NCBI GenBank assembly: GCA_016758965.1
Contig: JAEPRB010000395.1
Span: 1 to 26,305, forward strand
Direction: 5' to 3'
Source of the DNA: Circinella minor
Taxonomy: Eukaryota > Mucoromycota > Mucoromycetes > Mucorales > Lichtheimiaceae
Length of the DNA stretch: 26,305 nucleotides
Shown: positions 11,024 through 22,163 of the stretch, piece by piece
Position numbering within the stretch: the first letter of the stretch is position 1
Layout: every line of letters starts with the position of its first letter
The notes under the pieces: model-generated
What the model was told of the DNA's origin: nothing
The model's database searches: none
Seen by the model: the letters and a program-made list of their open reading frames with translations, nothing else
Translations under genes and position numbers: made by a program

Positions 11024-11067
11024 CTTTTATTTGTAAATAATATATATATATAAACTTTGTTCTATAA

Positions 11068-14000
11068 ATGCAACAAAAGAAACAAATGGCTGTATCTTCA
11101 CCAACAACTTATCCAACATCCACTCACCATGACTCTCCTACTTTATTACCCGAAAATTTGGCTAGTTTTGTTACAGCAGCATCCCTAGCAGCTAGAGTAT
11201 CATTACGTTGTTCATCTGTTTTCGTGGATGCTATTTTTGAAGCAGCAAAATATGGTACTGTTTTGTCACTTGGCATTTCACGACAGGCTTTAACCAATGC
11301 ACTTACGACAGCCAAAAAGTTACACACACTAACGTATCCAACCTCAGATGATGAAACTATTTCTGATACAGACAGGTAAAATAAATATTACCCTCTTTTT
11401 CCCTATTTTTTCCCGTAAAATATTCATAATTTTTATGTGCGTCTTAAAAAAAGACACCACTTTTTTTTTTATTATTTCAAAAATAAAATAAATGAAACGG
11501 GTGCGGTGGGTGGGGGAAATAAAAAAAGAAAAGCAAAAAAAAAAAAATTAATCATAAATTATTATTTTATCTATTGTTATAGAAATGGATTTTTACGAAT
11601 ATTGGATAAATATACTAATCTTGGAATTTATATTGTACATAATACTTTTACACTTGCTGAATTATTCGCCTTGTCAGGGTTACAGTTAACATCTCAAACA
11701 GTTAAATCTGGTTTCAAGGTAAATTCATAAGCAAAAAAAAAAAAAAAAAAAATAAGGGAGAGGGAGGGAAAGAAGGGAATAATGATTGTTTTTGTTTTTT
11801 TTTTTTTTTATTATAGTTTCAGTTTTTAATTTAATATATAATTGACAATACTTTTTTTTTTTTTGATTCATTTATTTAGACAGCAGAAGAGTCCGTTCGT
11901 ATTATTGATGGCATTTTTGGATCAAACGAAACATCACGAGCTATCGCATCTATTATTACTTTGGTACATAAAGAATTAATGCAAGATCCTGAGTTCGAAC
12001 TCGTCAACAGTGGTAAAATGACCATGCTTGCAGGATTAACAAAAGCCTTGACTGCATTTGCTGTATTACAATATGTTACACATAAACGTATGATGAAACA
12101 AACAAAGTTTACTATACTTTGGGAAGGACTTGTATCAGAAGAAGAAGGAGAAGGTGACAATTCTGATAGCAACAACAAAAATCATGCTTTAATACATTAT
12201 GAAAAACCATCCAAAGAAGTTATTAGAGAGCTTGAACAAGTGTTAGTACAAGGTAGGGATGATAAAATGTATGAAATCACTGCAACAACGCAGCATACCA
12301 CAACAACAACGACACGAATTCAGCCTGTTGCCAAGGAACCCAAAGATGCTAAATATGTCATTGTTCGCTCCGACGAAGAAAGTCAGCAAGCATTTATGGC
12401 TGTAGTGGATCGACCTAATACATCGGATGACGTAGCACATAAGAATAACAATCATCAAGAATGTCAACTTGTTCTTGCGTCACCACGGAGATCCGATCCT
12501 GCTTTTGCCAAGGAAAAACAATTGCAATCGCCTACAAACGTTGTCATTTCAACACTTTCACAAAAAGTGACACGAAAAACGATGGATCGACAAGAAAAAT
12601 ACGGTGAAAAAGAACGTAATTTGATTGCAGGTTCAATCATAGCAGCGGCGGCATCTGAAGATCGACCTTCATCTAAACGACGGAATAGTTTTTTCCATAA
12701 AGGAACACAAGTTTTGGGTGTACAAGCACATAGATGCACAGATATCAACAATAACAACAACAATCGGAAACGAATTTTCCGACAACGACGATCCTCCACT
12801 GGTAATGTCATTTCCATACCCTCTCTCAGTCCTATCCAAAACAATAACAACAACAAAAAGAGCAACGAATCAACAACGCCAACTCGACCTACATCACGTA
12901 TATACCGTTCACATTCTATTTCCAGTAGCACCACCTTTGCCACATTTACAGCATCTTCATCATCTGCACCCTCTTCTACTATAAATAATACAACGACAAC
13001 TACTACCACTACTACCACTTCATCATCTACCACAAAACCCAAATCAATACCTCATAATAATAATAATAATAATATTACTACGACAACCAATATTACCACT
13101 ACTAATGTTAATCTCTTGACAACTACCACTGCTCCCCATTTCCCTCATCATCATCTCGTTAGCAATATTGCAAGATTTATGCGTTATGCCAGTGCGGCTT
13201 ATGGCGAAACATTTATGCGTATTCTTGGGATTGGCAATATACCTACAGGGGTGGTGCCATCCTCACATCATTCCAATCATCATGCTTTTGTTCATCATAC
13301 CGGTCTTGCTCTTGAAGACATTTTATTATCCAGTTACACCGATCGTTCCTTTTTGACCATGCATCATCCATCCATTCATGAATTGGTTCATTATGTCACA
13401 GTGGATCATGCAACACAAGCCATTGTTTTAACCTGTCGTGGTACATTGGGTTTAAGCGATATATTGACAGACCTCACCTGTGCATATTCAGATGTTCATT
13501 TACCAGATGTCGACAGTACCGACTTTAAAGCCCACGGTGGCATGTGGGAAGCTGCTCAAATGCTTGCTAAAGAAAAGGGTAAAGTGTTTCGAGCTATTCG
13601 TGAAGGACTTGAACGTTATCCAGATTATGGTCTTGTTCTTACGGGTCATTCTCTTGGTGGAGGTGTCGCTGCTCTGGTCAGTTTATTGTGGAGTGAAAAA
13701 GATAAACAAGGTCAATTTGTACTATCTCCAACATCGGGTCTTAATCCTGGACGACCTATCCATTGTTATGTCTATGGTCCACCTTGTGTCATGTCATTGG
13801 AATTGTCTCAGTATTGTCGTGGATTGGTCACCAGTGTCGTTCATCGTTATGATATTGTCAGTTGTTTAAGCCTTGGATTACTCAAGGATTTCAAAAATGT
13901 GGCAGTCAGTTTACATACTGAAGCTGAAGTAGCTGATCAAATCTTAACCAAAGTCATAAATCGTTATCGAACTTCCACAGTAGATGATAATGAAGATGAC

Positions 14001-14273
14001 TGGTTTTGGGCCTTAATTAAAACTATGCGAGCCGATATGCGTGCAGAAAAATTATATCCACCTAGTACAGTGTATACTATTGAATTAATTCCTTCAAGGC
14101 ATAAACAATATCGAGCTGTATTAAGTCGTTGTGATGATATTCAAGCAAGATTTTCAGAAATTGTATTTTCTCGTACTATGTTTATGGATCATTCTCCTAC
14201 TAATTATGAAAAAGTAATTAGAGAATTATGTCGAGGATTTTTTGGTCAGGATACTGCTTATGAACAATTATAA
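11068..14273 (+). CDS. Class-3 lipase, sn-1 diacylglycerol lipase-like
   Basis: Three exons: 11068-11375, 11583-11718, 11880-14273 (2838 nt, 945 aa), in phase. The N-terminal 200 residues form a conserved fungal helical region (ARVSLRCSSVFVDAIFEAAK; DKYTNLGIYIVHNTFTLAEL; IDGIFGSNETSRAIASIITL). A long disordered linker follows, roughly residues 240-560, with poly-Thr, poly-Asn and Ser runs. The alpha/beta-hydrolase domain begins near residue 660 (CRGT). It has the nucleophile elbow GHSLGG (S739), the probable acid D806 in VHRYDIVS, and probable H919 in MDHSPTNYEKV, giving a Ser-Asp-His triad. The family hydrolyses acylglycerols, typically at membranes or lipid droplets. The start is uncertain: a second ATG at codon 7 (11086) has the better context (ACAAATGGC). 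The promoter contains a perfect CRE. The domain is certain; the substrate is inferred. Confidence 0.93.
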
Positions 14274-14381
14274 AAATAAAAAATAATAAAAAAAAAATAA
14301 ATACCCGCCCTTTTTTTTTTTTTGGGGTCATTTTGATTTCTTCACTTCTCTTTCCCCTTTCCCAATTTTTTTTTTTTTTTT

Positions 14382-14394
14382 TATATATATAAAC
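14382..14394 (+). promoter_or_regulatory. TATA-like element before the FCP1-like gene
   Basis: TATATATATAAA lies about 45 bp upstream of the ATG in a 161-bp spacer after the lipase stop, downstream of a long T run. The very short spacer means that lipase 3' processing and this promoter must overlap closely. Confidence 0.4.
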
Positions 14395-14434
14395 TCCACC
14401 TTAAAAAAAAAAAAGTTACAGCTTTATATATAAA

Positions 14435-16617
14435 ATGGACCTGTCAGGAATGCTTAATGATGATCCACGGAAACCTTTTGGTTCAGAACCACCAATACAA
14501 CCTCCACAACCTCAACGTCATCGCATTCCTATTCCAGACGATATTGTTACGAAAGAAAAATCGGTAGGGGGCGGGAATTTTCCCCTTTCTTTTTATTATA
14601 TTATTGGAATGAGAGAGAAAAAGAAAAACATAACAGATATGCTAACTTCACACACCCTATTTTTCCGGTTCCGCTTGTTTTTCTTTATTCCTGTCAATAT
14701 TTTTTCTCTCCTTTATAAAATAGACCATATTACAATTAAGCACAGCATTACAATATGCTGTTGCTAGAGAAACAAAACTTTCTAGATTACAACAACAAAC
14801 TCCTCCACAACATCAATCACCCGCATTATCATCACCAAGACAACCATTCGTTTCACCTAATGTAGTTACACCTGAACCTACTAACAACAATAACAGTATA
14901 CCAAATAATAGTAATATGATTCGTTTAGGACCAGAAGCAACTATGAATCCAGCAGGTTGGCAACCTACTTTATCTCTTGATTTTGTTACAAAAGATCAAC
15001 CAGCACTTGTAGATAGACGTAATGGTAGAATCAATTCAAAACAAGTTCAACTTTATACAGAACAAATCATTTATCGAGGAGACGAACCAAGACTTCTATT
15101 GGAAAGTAATTATGAAATTCAAGGTGCTTATCCTCGTGGATTTTTCGTTGTCATGGCTAAACGCAGTATACAACATAACTTTGTGTTTCGATATCCAGAT
15201 CATCCTTGGTTTGAAGATTTATATGGATTAAGAAAGGTTAGAATCAAAAGTTATTAAAAAAAAAAAAAAAGTGGCAAAAAATGATGTGGGGAGGTTGTTT
15301 ATTTAATTAAATGAACAAACAATATTAAAAAAAAAATTATCTTTACACATCGATTATTTATTTATATATTTATAGAGTGCATATATCGCATTAAGAACTG
15401 AAGAAGGTGGTATGTGGGAATTGCATTTGAAAATATCAAGAGATAAACAGTAAGTTTTTGGAAGAGAAAGAAAAAAAAGAAAGGGGGGGGGGATTATTCT
15501 ATGTATGTAATGTATATGTAGACTCAGATTTATTAAATGGTCTTTTTTTATATATATATCTTGATAGATATCTTTTTGGTTATTTATGTAAACATGAAGA
15601 TATGCTTCGTATCGTTAAGGAAGCTATGGAAGGATTACTTTATAGTCGTAAATTACCATTGGTATTGGATTTGGATGATACATTAGTTCGTTTAGTAGGT
15701 GAAGGAAATGATCGACATGTTCCCGAAAGTGATGTACACAAATGTAAGTTTATCAAAAAAAAGTATTCTTTTTGTTCCTACTGATCATATGACTGATCTT
15801 TTTTTTTTTTTTTTTTTTTTTCATATAGATGGAAATCGGGTAGTAGCACTTTCAGATAGCAGACGTGTTGTCTTGACAGAACGAGTGCATGAATTCTTGG
15901 ATTGGGCTCAAAACTTTTATGAAATTTCTGTTTGTTCATTGGGGTAAAATATACGTTTTTTTTTTTTTTTGTAATTTAATAATAGTAATGAAAAAGAACA
16001 AGAAAAAAAAAAAGAAGGTTGGGAGGAAAGGAAGAAAGAGAAAATATATGGATTAAACAAATCACAATAGAAAGACTAATGAATATATATGATAATAATT
16101 TGTTTTTTCTTTTTTTAGTGATCAAAATTATGTTGAAAATGTCGTAAACGTATTAGATCCAGAAAGAACTCGTATTCGTGGCATTTTATATTCTGCAAGA
16201 TTTGAACACGATTATATTAAGCGATCACCTGATCCAAGTCGACCTCCCAAAGATCTTACAGCTTTATATCCATTTTGTGCATTAAAAGAACGATCTTTAG
16301 GATGTGGATTTACGTTACCTTTGATTATTGATGATGAGACACGTATGTGGCCTTTGGATCAACATGATAATATTATTGTTGTGAAAAGTCAAACGGGTAG
16401 TACTTTATGGAATGTGAACTTATTCCCTTTGATTCAAGAAACATTAGTTAATATCCATCAAGATTTTTTCAGACAATTGGATTCATGGCGTAATAAACAT
16501 ATGGAAGCAGAAAAAAATGGATTGATTTGTACACGTGAACCACCAAGTGCTATTGGTATTTATAAAACATATTTACGTAGCATGTTCCGTGATATGATTG
16601 CTGCAAGACGTGTATAA
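14435..16617 (+). CDS. FCP1/CPL-like HAD phosphatase (FCP1 homology domain)
   Basis: Six exons: 14435-14563, 14724-15236, 15376-15449, 15568-15743, 15829-15943, 16119-16617 (1506 nt, 501 aa), in phase, GT-AG. The N-terminal 100 residues are Pro/Gln/Asn-rich and probably disordered. They are followed by a conserved region of unknown role (residues about 106-260). The phosphatase core begins with LVLDLDDTLVRL, giving D273 as nucleophile and D275 in the DxDxT motif. A VVLTERVHEFLDWAQNFYEI block and VCSLG follow, the latter where the family has the Thr/Ser motif. LIIDDETRMWPLDQHDNIIV is the late acidic/W motif of Fcp1 and plant CPLs. These enzymes dephosphorylate the RNA polymerase II CTD in the nucleus. 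No BRCT domain was recognised after the core, unlike canonical Fcp1, so the name Fcp1 is not assigned. Convergent with NSE4. Confidence 0.88.
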
Positions 16618-16823
16618 AATTGTATATCTTCTTTGCATTCCTCTCTCTTTCTCTTTCTCCTTTTTTTGCTAAACATTCTATTACTTTTACCTTTAACTAA
16701 ATTCAATCCTACATACACCCATTCATAAAATTCACTGTGAAAATTCCTTTTCTTTAAACCCCACCCCCCCTTTTTTTTTCTTTTTGTATATAGAAATCAT
16801 GATGGTTGTAGTTATTTTTTTTT

Positions 16824-16854
<31 letters not shown>

Positions 16855-16942
16855 TGAAATAGTATAACAAATAATAAAAAAAAGAGGTTTATAAAATATG
16901 TACAGACATGAGCATATATAAAAATACATATACAAAATTATA
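16618..16942. other. Convergent 3' spacer with TA microsatellite
   Basis: 325 nt shared by the 3' ends of the phosphatase (plus) and NSE4 (minus). It is CT-rich at its left end, then has a C8/T9 stretch (about 16763-16779) and a (TA)13-14 run at about 16828-16854. Both UTRs must end here, so overlapping transcripts are possible. Confidence 0.7.
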
Positions 16943-18463
16943 TTAATACCATTTGCTGGAAGACATATTTTGTTGTCGTTTCGGTCGAGTGGGAATGATA
17001 GAAGTACGTATACCATATGTTTGAATGATATCCTAGATATATTTTGTATTAATAATTAAAAAATTCTTTCTTAAATAAAAATATTATTTCTTTTTCTTCT
17101 TCTTCTTTTACCTTCCATGAATGAATATCTAAACTCATAATAATTTGTTTTTTAGTGAGATCTTGTGCAAGTTCTTCAGGTGTTGGAGGAGATCTTGTTG
17201 CTAAAATAGGTTGACCACTTGAATCATCAATTTCTGCTACTGCATTTCGAATTAAAAAGGAAACATAAAACATATTTTCAACAGTTTGTGAAAATGATTC
17301 TGGATTGGTAATAAATTCAAGATAATTTGTTGGACCACTTTCATCTAAGATCTTATATATTTGATTGACATTGGCTGATGTTTCATTTTCTTGTTGTGCT
17401 ATATCACCTTCTTGAAGCTATTTAAATTTTTGTTAGTTTAAATTCATCTTATTTCATTTGACTTCATTTTTTTTTTTTTTACCTGTGTGGGTTGAACAAG
17501 ATCTTCTTTATTTTTAATAATACGAACGTGCCGAGTTATTTTACGTTGTTTCTTTTCAACAGATAAAGGACCAAGCCTAAACAAAACAAGACATGGAAAG
17601 AAAAAAATAAGTTTAATTACGTACATAAAAAACAAAAATAAAATAAAACAAAAATTATACATACATAAAATCCATGGCATATGCACGTTGATTAAATTTA
17701 AATGCTCTTTTACCAATACGTTTCCAATTCAATGTTCCTCGTGAAGAACCTAAGGTTCTTATCTTGCTAACGAACTCATCTGCATTAAATAAATTATTAT
17801 CTAATTTTAAATTACGTGCTTTTTGTGCACCAAGATCAGCTGTCATCACCAATAATTTAGAATCAATTGTTGCTTCAGATACATTTTTAACTATTATTCA
17901 AAAAAAAAAAAAGAAAAAAGATAAGCACAAACAAGTTATTATTAATATACTCCTCCCCCTTTTCTATAACTATTCACAGTAGATAACAATAAAAACATAC
18001 TTCTTGCATAAACTTCATTCTGCATCTGAATTCCTTCATTAAGACCGTCATTGTCAGCTTGTAATAATGTTCTTTTATTCTCTGCAAATTATAACAGAAA
18101 TATTAAAATTTAAGAATTAATAACCCCATTTCACCAAACTACATACATATATATATGTAAGACATTGGTAATTAATTATATACCTTCCATTTTTTTTCCA
18201 AGCCTTCTAAGTTCACCACGAATCGCTCTTCTTTCATCTTTATTTTGTGAAGGATCATATTTAGAACGATCTGTTTTCTCCTCGATTTGGCTTTTTAGCG
18301 TTTCATAATCATTTTGTTCATCTTCGTCATCGTCGTCTTCTTCTTCTTCGTCCTCTTCGTCTTCTTCTTCTTCTTCCCCTGCTTCTACTTCATCTGCTTC
18401 CAGTTCGTCTACTTCCATGTTTTTATCGTTCATTTTATTTTTATCATCAACGCTATGCCCCAT
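16943..18463 (-). CDS. nse4: Nse4, kleisin subunit of the SMC5/6 complex
   Basis: Six exons: 18463-18184, 18081-18001, 17890-17665, 17576-17483, 17417-17112, 17032-16943 (1077 nt, 358 aa), GT-AG and in phase. The N-terminus has a striking Glu/Asp run (residues about 19-50), then a basic helix (ERRAIRGELRRLGKKM). The kleisin N-domain signature SKLLVMTADLGAQKAR is at 131-146. The C-terminal winged-helix block NYLEFITNPESFSQTVENMF and SFLIRNAVAEID follows. Nse4 bridges the Smc5 and Smc6 heads and binds Nse1-Nse3; the complex acts in DNA repair, replication-fork stability and rDNA maintenance in the nucleus. The upstream region has an MCB/E2F/E-box cluster. The protein is full length for the family. 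Identity is very secure; the acidic N-terminus looks lineage-variable. Confidence 0.95.
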
Positions 18464-18512
18464 TTTATAACTGTTTCTATTTTAATTAGATAGAAAATTA
18501 AAAAAAACAGGT

Positions 18513-18598
18513 ACGCGTCGTGCCACTAAAAAGAAAATTTCGCGTCGCGCACTAAATGTGACACCGCCCAGCCGTTTCCCCAAAAACGCGGGCACGTG
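18513..18598. promoter_or_regulatory. MCB / E2F-SCB / E-box cluster upstream of NSE4
   Basis: Within 50-135 bp upstream of the NSE4 ATG lie ACGCGT (18513-18518), TTTCGCG (18538-18544), a further ACGCG (18586-18590) and CACGTG (18593-18598). The stretch is a GC-rich island in otherwise AT-rich DNA. ACGCGT and CGCGAAA are the MBF/SBF elements of fungal G1/S genes; CACGTG is a bHLH site. Matches are exact; regulation is inferred. Confidence 0.6.
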
Positions 18599-20350
18599 AT
18601 CTAACCAAACCAGAAATATATTTTCTGTTTTTATGCATTGAGAATGGGATTGATTTGAGTGTTAACTTTTCTTTCAATAACATATTTAATACGAATTTAG
18701 ACAAAAAAAATATTGGGACGATGAAAAAAAGTTAAAAGAATAAGAAGAGAAAGAGAAACGAATAATGGTTTAAATGTAATGTGTGGATTTTTAGAAACAT
18801 GTCTAATATAGGCACTAGGGGGATCAGGTCCCGACGCAATACCAGCTCCACGTTGGTAGTGATCTGTCTAAGTATCGCGACCAAGAGTATTGCAATTTTT
18901 AATTACTTTATCTATATTATTCTGTTATTTATATGTATTTTTCGTTTATCTTCGATAATGATAGTTATTATTTTATTTAATCAATCAGAAATAAATTGTC
19001 AAGTCATTGAATCTTTAAAAGCTCCCGTTTTTTTTTGTGTCATAAATACACGTTTTTTGACTTCTCTTTTATTATTTGATAATTAAAATTGTCATGTCTA
19101 TATGATATACAACTTATGATATTTTACAATGTATACCAGACGTCGTGATACGGAGATACCAAATTAATAATGATAATCATCAACACATTTTTATTACGTA
19201 TTGTCAATGTCAACGAATATCTACAATCAGTTCAAAATTATATACGTATATTATTGATCCGAATAAAGAAATCACTGACAACATCATCCATTATATACAT
19301 AGATATGTAATTTATTGGTTCTCTCTCGTCTCTTTCGATCCATCAATTTTGTTATTTTCTTTGAGAAAAAATCAATGAACAATCAAACAGCCTTTCTTTG
19401 ACTAATTTTATCAACCTCTTCTTTTCAGCATGATAAAGAAAATAGACAGCGTCACCAATTTTTTTTTTTTACTCATTTAAATTATCCACACATATAATAA
19501 GCAATAACGACTACTAGTACCTAGTGTGAGCAGAAACGAAAAACAATAAACAGAATATTTTAATTATTCTTCATATTCATAGTAACAAATTGGAATATAA
19601 ATATAAGCACATATTTGTTACTTGATAGGTTAGTTTCATTTTCATAACTAACCTTAGCAGCGTAAAGTAATAGATCACAAAAGAGCGGAATTACTGTACT
19701 TCATATTTGACGAATTTATGTAATATCTATTATATCTAGAGTAAAAGTCATTAACATTATATTCACTTAATAGTAGAAACAAATTGAAATCTTAATGATA
19801 GGATATATACACCTGTCGTTCCTCGACCATGATATGATTATTAATAACATACGTATAAGATAACAAAAAAATCGAACAATATGATACATTTGTATCATCC
19901 GTTTTTATAATGGTAAAATTAATACGTAATATAATACTAAACTAAACAAAAAAAACGAGCCTGTACATTTATGCATTACTCTTCTTGTAAATAAACAATA
20001 TTAACAAGATATTCAATAAAGTAAGTTTTCTGTTTCGAATAACAATGTTTTGGTTACTATGGTATTATGTTTAAAAAATCATCTCAAAAATAATGGTTTC
20101 ATAAACAAAACAAAAAAAAACAGATGGTTTTTTCTACCACTGTTATCAAAATCAATAAAGTATACTATTATGTATTCCAGCTTGAGTGCATTGACCAATA
20201 ACACTATTACTGTAGAATAAGCTGATGATAGACCCATTGTTATATCAATCAAAATAAAATAAAAAGAGACGTAAAGAAGTCAACGAGACCCAAAAGAACA
20301 ATAATAGAACTGAAGTTTATTAAAATAAAATATTATCTCTATTTATATGA
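18599..20350. other. Gene-poor intergenic region
   Basis: AT-rich with no supported gene. A GC-richer patch at about 18810-18890 is open in several frames on both strands (for example 18781-19086 plus) and may be a fragment of a decayed gene or element, but no family was recognised. The remainder shows only short frames. Confidence 0.5.
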
Positions 20351-20704
20351 AATCTTACTATCAGTGGGATACATCAATATGCGTATATGGGTATATGTGG
20401 ACTTCCTATTTGTAACGACTGTGTAAATTATGAATATAAGATAAATGGTATTAAGCTTAAATTTTGTGCGGTTGACGATATGGTATATCCACGCAGCTAT
20501 TATCTTTTATCATTATACAGGTTTTTTCCTGATCTTAGGCGATCCATTTTTTTCAAGATAGCGCTGCGTTTTCTTCAACTTGGCGGCTGGAGTTTTTTGC
20601 TGTGGCGTCAAGCATTTTATAATTTGGCATCTAAATATTATCAATGTGGCGGCTAACAACCTGATTGTAACGACTGTTTTGTAGCATGGAAAAGAAATAG
20701 ATAG
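20351..20704 (+). pseudogene. Cys-motif ORF remnant with duplicated PxCNDC motif
   Basis: Open plus-strand frame 20351-20656, then a TAA, then the same frame to a TAG at 20702-20704. The motif P-x-C-N-D-C occurs twice, before and after the TAA. It is encoded by a 13-nt direct repeat (20410-20422 and 20665-20677) spaced exactly 255 nt (85 codons). Between them is a hydrophobic/aromatic stretch (PRSYYLLSLYRFFPDLRR). Codon and base composition is richer in G/C than the flanks. No family was recognised. A minus-strand reading of the same DNA (a lysine-rich C-terminus ending PKIRKKPV) is also open and would lie just downstream of the Tc1/mariner remnant. Strand assignment is therefore unsure. Confidence 0.3.
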
Positions 20705-20764
20705 AATATTGATTTTTTTTTTTTAATAATAAAAAATAAATAATGGTTTTAAAAACAATAGTAC

Positions 20765-21042
20765 CTGAAAGAAAATATGATGCCACATGACGTACGTACG
20801 TATCCAACCTTCACAATCTTTAGCAGTAACCAAGTATCCTGCTTGGACAACACGGGGTATTGACGAACTACTTGTTGATAAGATCTTCCCGCTCTCGTCG
20901 GCCTTCGACTTGGACCGGTACAGAGCTCCTCTACGGTATTCAGCACTGGTGAATAAGGAGGAAGTTATAGTGCTGATAGACTCTTAGTTCTTTGGCAATG
21001 AATTGCATCATGAGGCTTACAGGTTCCGTAAATGTAACTCAT
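20765..21042 (-). mobile_element. Degenerate Tc1/mariner-type transposase fragment (C-terminal part)
   Basis: Reading the minus strand from an ATG at 21042, one frame gives a CKPHDAIHC segment, then a TAA (20965-20967), then LPPYSPVLNTVEEL. This is the hallmark LPPYSPxLNPIEexW block of IS630/Tc1/mariner DDE transposases and contains their third catalytic acidic residue. About 10 codons later the homology moves to another frame (SKSKADESGKIL... VVQAGYLVTAKDCEGWIR), matching the usual post-motif region ending in a D-C-x-x-W-I sequence. The upstream DNxxxH block is degraded (HDAIH). It therefore has at least one stop and one frameshift and is dead. No N-terminal helix-turn-helix or terminal inverted repeats were found nearby. 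Confidence 0.75.
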
Positions 21043-21393
21043 ACTATCTCATGTAAAAAGCATATCATTATGTAGATACACAGTATAGACGTTTAATAAT
21101 GAACATATTACACAATAATAATAACGGTTAATAAGCTTTTTCTTTAATGAGTCTGGTGTATTAAAAATCCTTGGAAAATCTATTGAATGTATCTGGCTGG
21201 AACAGGCATATTCTCTTATTACTGTTTAAAAAGAGTTAATAAGTTGTTTGTGTAATAAAAAGGGAATATAAACAAATGAAGATAACAACATGAAACTATT
21301 ATACATATATTCTTTGCTCGTAACTATGTATGAAAACTTGCCAGTGACCATAACATATTATGTTAAATTATAGATAACGGTAATTTTTTTCCT

Positions 21394-21531
21394 TCATGAT
21401 GTGCATATCACACATTCCAATACCACACTCGACCTCGATCCGAATGAAAAAGTCAAATAATACATAAAACCACAGTCAGCGATATCTTCGATAGCTTGAA
21501 CCTTCAACGGCTTGTAAAGCGAATTATACAT
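21394..21531 (-). other. 45-codon small ORF, unassigned
   Basis: ATG to TGA on the minus strand, 45 aa, starting MYNSLYKPLKVQAIEDIADC and ending in a CVICTS tail. Base composition is higher in GC than the surrounding DNA. It lies upstream of, and on the same strand as, the transposase remnant and might be part of that element, but shows no clear transposase motif. Confidence 0.15.
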
Positions 21532-21586
21532 TTTAATACAGTATAGTATTTTTTACAAAGAACAACTTATATAGACAGACGCAATA

Positions 21587-21611
21587 TAATAATAATAATA
21601 ATAATAATAAA
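21587..21611. repeat. (AAT)n microsatellite
   Basis: About eight trinucleotide units in the gene-poor region between the transposase remnant and the PD-(D/E)XK-like gene. The surrounding 21540-22163 shows no ORF of note. Confidence 0.9.
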
Positions 21612-22163
21612 CGAACAGTAAAAACATGAGATAGGGGAAAAAATAAGGAAATAGACGTGACTAAAAAAAAAGGTAGTTCTTATATACAGTCTATACGGAT
21701 TATCAATTCATTTAATAACAATTGCCGTTTAACGGTTTTAACTTCTCTGAAGCATAATTATAATTATTATTAGATGACTTTTTTTACACTAATAGCCATA
21801 CTACTTTATTGATAACCAGATAAAGAGATTTAATGGATGAGGAAAGAGTATACAGTTGTGAAAATAATTAATACAAGTTCGACAAGACCAAAAATACACT
21901 GAAAGCTACAAGAAATACATCGGTATAAAAATGCATCCATGAAATTGTTGTCATGGTGTACCATGATGTTTTGTAAAATTGCATTATTTTAATCGCTATC
22001 GATACAAAGTGTTACTTTTTACAGGTTATTAAAAGGGGGATGGAAAAAATGTAAGTGGGAATACGTACACGAGTCTTTTGCAAGAAGTTATTATAGATTT
22101 GATATCATACATAAGTAGCTTTATAATCTGTATTTTGAGAAAGAAAGGTGAAAAATGATTATA

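Larger units (their letters stand above)
7073..11067. other. 4-kb divergent intergenic region, no convincing gene
   Basis: This separates the divergent MO25 and lipase genes. Frames here are short or low complexity (A/T runs, TTA repeats) and no family was recognised. The longest non-repetitive open frame is at about 8148-8393 (listed separately). No tRNA or 5S-like sequence was recognised. The last 200 nt before the lipase contain TTA microsatellites, a CRE and a TATA run, and look like its promoter. Confidence 0.6.

Noticed and set aside
12464..13042. 192-codon minus-strand open frame opposite the lipase
   Set aside because: It is created by the ACC/CAA trinucleotide repeats of the lipase linker (poly-Val, poly-Leu on the other strand). 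The plus-strand lipase frame is clearly the real gene.
13480..13869. 129-codon second plus-strand frame in the lipase catalytic region
   Set aside because: Shadow of the lipase frame; the GHSLGG-bearing frame is the conserved one.
18781..19086. Plus-strand 101-codon frame as a membrane protein
   Set aside because: The hydrophobic part is translation of AT-rich DNA; only the first 35 codons have balanced composition, and other frames are equally open.
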